A stretch of 64,000 nucleotides of DNA from Zeus faber (Eukaryota > Chordata > Actinopteri > Zeiformes > Zeidae). Positions 60,651 through 64,000 of the stretch are shown in pieces; position 1 is the stretch's first letter, and each line of letters begins with the position of its first letter. The notes below the pieces were generated by a model. The model had not been told where the DNA came from, searched no databases, and saw nothing but the letters and a program-made list of their open reading frames with translations. The translations under genes were made by a program, and so were the position numbers. Location: contig OY482866.1 of NCBI GenBank assembly GCA_960531495.1, positions 19,723,346 to 19,787,345 on the forward strand. The letters run 5' to 3'.

Positions 60651-60852
60651 TCCGCCACAGACGGCAAAGTCGTCGCTCCCGTGAATGAACGGCAGCTGTG
60701 TCCGGTTTCAAGGAAGGTTTTGTTTTTTCTCTCCCCTAGCTCAAGTCCCATCGAGTTAAAAAAAGGGAAACAAGTCCCGCGTTTGATTCTTTTTTTTTTT
60801 TTCGTTTATTGAGCTGGCACTTTCGAGAGAAACAGCCGTACAATGCTCTTGC

Positions 60853-60935
60853 GTTAATGCATGTGCTCCCTCTGTTATGCAGCTTCCATTGCTGTGTGGC
60901 GGGGTCCGCCACTGCGGCAAGAATGCAAAGAGTAA
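60853..60935. repeat. Distant copy of the GGCGGGGTCCGCC repeat
   Basis: GCGTTAATGCATGTGCTC, 27 bp, then GGCGGGGTCCGCC (60898-60910). Compared with 17961-18019 it shares the lead GCGTTA(A)TGCATGTGCTC, TTCCA just before the core and the palindrome itself. Confidence 0.7.
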
Positions 60936-61866
60936 GTTGCGGTCGTATATGGATGAACATTAGCCCCCGGATCACCATACCGACATATTGTGTGAAGAGA
61001 GCATTGTATATTTTAAGATGTCAAAATGGTTCGGTAATCTGGGGGGCCAGGATCGTAAAAATGGCCGACAAGATAATTGGGAACCGCCCGCTGCGTGTTT
61101 TTATTGTAGATGTATTTCATTTACTCCGTTTCCTACTGCTGCCTAGCAGATCGCAGATCGCTTCTTGGGGCCACTGCCCCGATTTGAGCGCTCTCGCTCT
61201 CCAGCGCTCCAAGCAGGAAGTGGTGCGTTCAAGGCAAACACGGAAAACTGTTATTCCCCCGACGGCTACCGCCATAACTTGGATATTTTGGGACTTTTAA
61301 GTCTTTTTTTACCAGACGTGTTTGCATATTAAAAAGAGGGAATTATCGTAGATATAAAAGCCTGCCTCCAAGCCTGCTTCCAATAAAGGCCTGGTACCCT
61401 CTTCAGCTGAGGTAAAGAAAGGCCCCGGTCAATATTTGAGGAAAGACGGTATGTACTCACGCTACTTCAAACCAAATGTATTGTATGTACATTACTAATA
61501 TGACGTTAGGAACTGCATGATGAAGCCAAAGGCACAGCTCCACCTTGTGGACAATAAAGTTTATTCTGTGCTATTGTAAAATTCATATTCAACACTGATC
61601 CTCCTTGGGTGAAAAGTAATGTCCACCTCCTAAAGTGAAGAGGAAAGACCAATGCCTTGGTAAGGACCCTGGTCCGGTGTCCCACCGTTGGTCAGGGGCA
61701 GGAGTGTCCAACGCCAACCCCCCAGCAGGTCTTCAAGCGGGGAGGAAGGAACCGGAGGGAAACCTACGTCAACATGGAGTCCACGCAGAGCAACGTCAGG
61801 TCGTCTCAGCCTCGTCAAATTCTACTCTCCACTATTTAGCTTTCTAGTCCACAGTCTTTGTATCAG
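60936..61866. other. Intron 2, 5' end, nothing firmly recognised
   Basis: Around 61380-61455, CCAATAAAGGCCTGGTACCC and CCCCGGTCAATATTTGAGG look like the end of a dispersed repeat, but I cannot name or delimit it. A (GT)n run at 61866-61900 adjoins the exon. Confidence 0.4.
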
Positions 61867-61912
61867 TGTGTGTGTGTGTGTGTGCGTGTGTGTGTGTGCG
61901 CGTGCGGCTCAC

Positions 61913-62057
61913 ATCGTCATCAAAGAGCTCCATGACGAAGGTAGCGATGCTGCCGTTGATGCCGATGAAGAGGTTGACGCAGGTCAGGACCACGTAGGCC
62001 GTGCTGGGAACGCTGAAGATGAAGGAGGCCGGGTACATCATGGGGATGATGGACCAC
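61913..62057 (-). CDS. abca7: ABCA transporter exon: TMD2 helices
   Basis: Minus-strand exon, 145 nt, CAG acceptor, GAT|GTGAGC donor. It completes Gly39 and encodes [19 protein letters not shown], then [19 protein letters not shown] and [10 protein letters not shown] (residues 40-87). [13 protein letters not shown] agrees with ABCA7 ([13 protein letters not shown]) over ABCA1 ([13 protein letters not shown]). Two hydrophobic helices are evident. Confidence 0.97.
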
Positions 62058-62234
62058 CTGCGGGGAAACCCAAAACTCAAAACCAGACCTCACCTCGCCC
62101 ACAGAGCACTTCAACCCTCACCAGACGTGGAATCTTGGTTACGAATCCTTTAAAACACGGATGGGGAACTTTTTTATCCGTTTGATTCATGTTTATAATG
62201 GGCTATTATAGACTACAACTAATTATTTTAAGAA

Positions 62235-62252
62235 AAAAAAAAAAAAAAAAAA

Positions 62253-62295
<43 letters not shown>

Positions 62296-62300
62296 TAAAG
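62235..62300. repeat. A run and (TA)n microsatellite
   Basis: About 20 A residues followed by about 17 TA units, in intron 1 of the visible part; more A-rich sequence follows at 62520-62650. Confidence 0.92.
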
Positions 62301-62830
62301 ACAAAAATACTATGAATAGAGTTATGCCTGTTTGCACAAATCAATTGTCTTTTGGGATAGACCCCCCCACCAAGGTCCCTTAAGAGGGAGAGACGGCAAA
62401 TCCTCAGTCAACGAGGCTATTTCCGCAAGGAGTTGATGTTTTTGTTAATGTTCTTTGTTTTCAAAGGTTCTGAAAAAGGATCGTTGGTAAAAAAATGTGA
62501 CAAATTAAAATAACTAACTACAAAAAAAAAGAAAAAAAAAAGATAAATAATGAATGAATAAATAAATAAAGAAAAATGAATAAATAAATAAACATAAAAA
62601 TTAATTAATTAATTTATACAAGACAAAATCAATAACAAAGAAAAAAAGACCTGAAAAGGACTAGAGCTTTCCCCACCCCCTGGACACTCCTAGGTTTTGG
62701 AAACATTGCAGCATTGAAATATCTATTATCCAGGACCTCCCACAGGATAACGGAAGAGTGTTTTCAGATATGATTGTACATTTCAGACATTGAGGGAACA
62801 TTCCTAAACGGGCGGATGATGTGGACTCAC

Positions 62831-62946
62831 CCGTACAGGAGCAGCAGCAGCACCAGGGCGGGGAGGTTGGGGGTGGAGACGTAGGCCTTTTGTTGGAAAC
62901 ACATGAAGATCAGGATGACGATCACACACGGGACCACGTAGTTACA
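62831..62946 (-). CDS. abca7: ABCA transporter exon: TMD2 helices (first visible exon)
   Basis: Minus-strand exon, 116 nt, CAG acceptor, TACGG|GTGAGT donor, phase 0 at its start. It encodes [20 protein letters not shown], then [18 protein letters not shown] (residues 1-38 of the joined fragment). The two hydrophobic stretches are membrane helices of TMD2. The CNYVVP start aligns with the exon boundary after the Asp-Met of ABCA1. Earlier exons, about three quarters of the protein, lie beyond the right edge. Confidence 0.97.
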
Positions 62947-64000
62947 CTGAGGAGGAACACACATGTACACCTCAGTGCTTCCACAACATACTAATTCACA
63001 CTTATATACATCCGCAAAATACTAATACACGCTTGAATACATTTGAAAAATACTAATACACACTTGAATACATCTGCATAATACTAATACACACGTGAAT
63101 ACATCCGCAAAATAAAAAATGAAAATAAAACACTTAAATATGTCCAAACAGGACAGAGTTAGAATGGTATTCACAACAAGACAGGGAACGAGAGAGGGAG
63201 GAGGAGGAGGAGGAGGGGAGAGAGAGAGAGAGAGCACAATTAATCAGTCAATAAGTGTTCTTCACATCAAAACAACATGGATGCTGGTGTATATTTACTA
63301 TTTAATTATAATGTATAACTATAATAATGTATCATTCTAATACTTTAAATAATGTATAACTATAATAATGTATAATAATATTAGTGCATCATAAGAATGT
63401 ATAGTTTTAATAATATATCATTTTAAAATGTATACTTATAATAATGTATCATTAAAATAATGAATACCTATAATAATGTATCATTAAAATAATGAATACC
63501 TATAATAATATATCATTATAATATTGTACAGTTATAATAATGTATATTTATAATAATGTATATTTACATAATGTTTAATTATGATACTGTATCATTATGA
63601 TATTGTATCATTATAATAATGAATACTTATAATAATGTATCATGATAACAAATACTTATAATAATGTATCATAAAATAATGTATCATAACAATGTAGTTA
63701 TAATAATGTATCATTATAATAATATATATGCAATTTAATGTATACTTAAAATAATGTATCACTATAATATATATAATTATAATAATGTATATTTTAATAA
63801 TGTATACTTATAATAGTGTATCATTATGATATTGTATCAGCATAATAATATCTACTTATAATAATGTATATTTCGATAATGTAAATTTATAGTGTACCAT
63901 CATAAAGTATCATTGTCAGGGAGAAAAGTTGAGGGGGAGAGGAAGAGGGGGGCGGGGAGCTGCAGGACGATTCGAATCATTCAGGTTGAAACGAAAAAAA
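62947..64000. repeat. Intron with AT-rich (TATAATAATGTATCAT)-type array
   Basis: From about 63290 to 63910 modules TATAATAATGTATCATTA and TATACTTATAATAATG repeat with drift. CACTTGAATACATCTGC-like units occur at 63000-63110, and a GGA/GA run lies at 63197-63235. No further ABCA exon is seen before the window ends. Confidence 0.8.

Overview
The window is vertebrate nuclear DNA, most likely from a teleost fish. The evidence is a single multi-exon gene with small GT-AG exons in large introns, many CA/TA/CTAT microsatellites, and dispersed repeats with teleost-style ends. These include a tRNA-derived SINE whose tail contains AAGTCGCTTTGGATAAAA, LINE 3' ends with AATAAAGGTTAA, and hAT- and mariner-like terminal inverted repeats. 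There is no bacterial-type gene, operon, CRISPR array or phage.

One protein-coding gene is supported. It lies on the minus strand and runs from the right edge to about 8.7 kb. Thirteen exons (62946-62831, 62057-61913, 53825-53702, 51939-51810, 50775-50655, 44594-44532, 38481-38375, 35986-35845, 34575-34441, 31764-31661, 27537-27445, 18921-18678, 8845-8720) join in phase into a 1650-nt, 549-residue C-terminal part of an ABCA-subfamily lipid exporter, ending in a stop. It comprises the last helices of transmembrane domain 2, a complete second nucleotide-binding domain (A-loop Tyr, Walker A, Q-loop, YSGGN signature, Walker B, D-loop, H-loop), and the C-terminal regulatory region with VFVNFA. It belongs to the ABCA1/ABCA7/ABCA4 group. 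ABCA7-type residues in the membrane part and linker, and a tail unlike that of ABCA1, make abca7 the best guess; ABCA1-type sequence elsewhere keeps this provisional. The 5' half of the gene lies beyond position 64000.

The rest is intron and 3' flank. The flank (1-8.7 kb) holds a decayed but nearly full-length LINE of about 2.6 kb, with a 2A-like NPGP motif at its start, inserted in a degenerate tandem array. The introns hold at least a dozen unrelated tandem arrays, a 545-bp mariner-type MITE with an expanded internal minisatellite, a SINE, hAT fragments, an inverted pair of retroposon copies, and one fossil solo LTR. Several tandem families occur on both sides of an exon.

I found no clearly new biological system. 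The most unusual items are (i) a repeat family built round the palindrome GGCGGGGTCCGCC at 18.0-18.45 kb with a copy at 60.9 kb, (ii) two strong foldbacks (6051-6142 and 10798-10882), and (iii) the density of private intronic VNTRs in an ABCA7-like gene, notable because an intronic VNTR in human ABCA7 is known to affect splicing.
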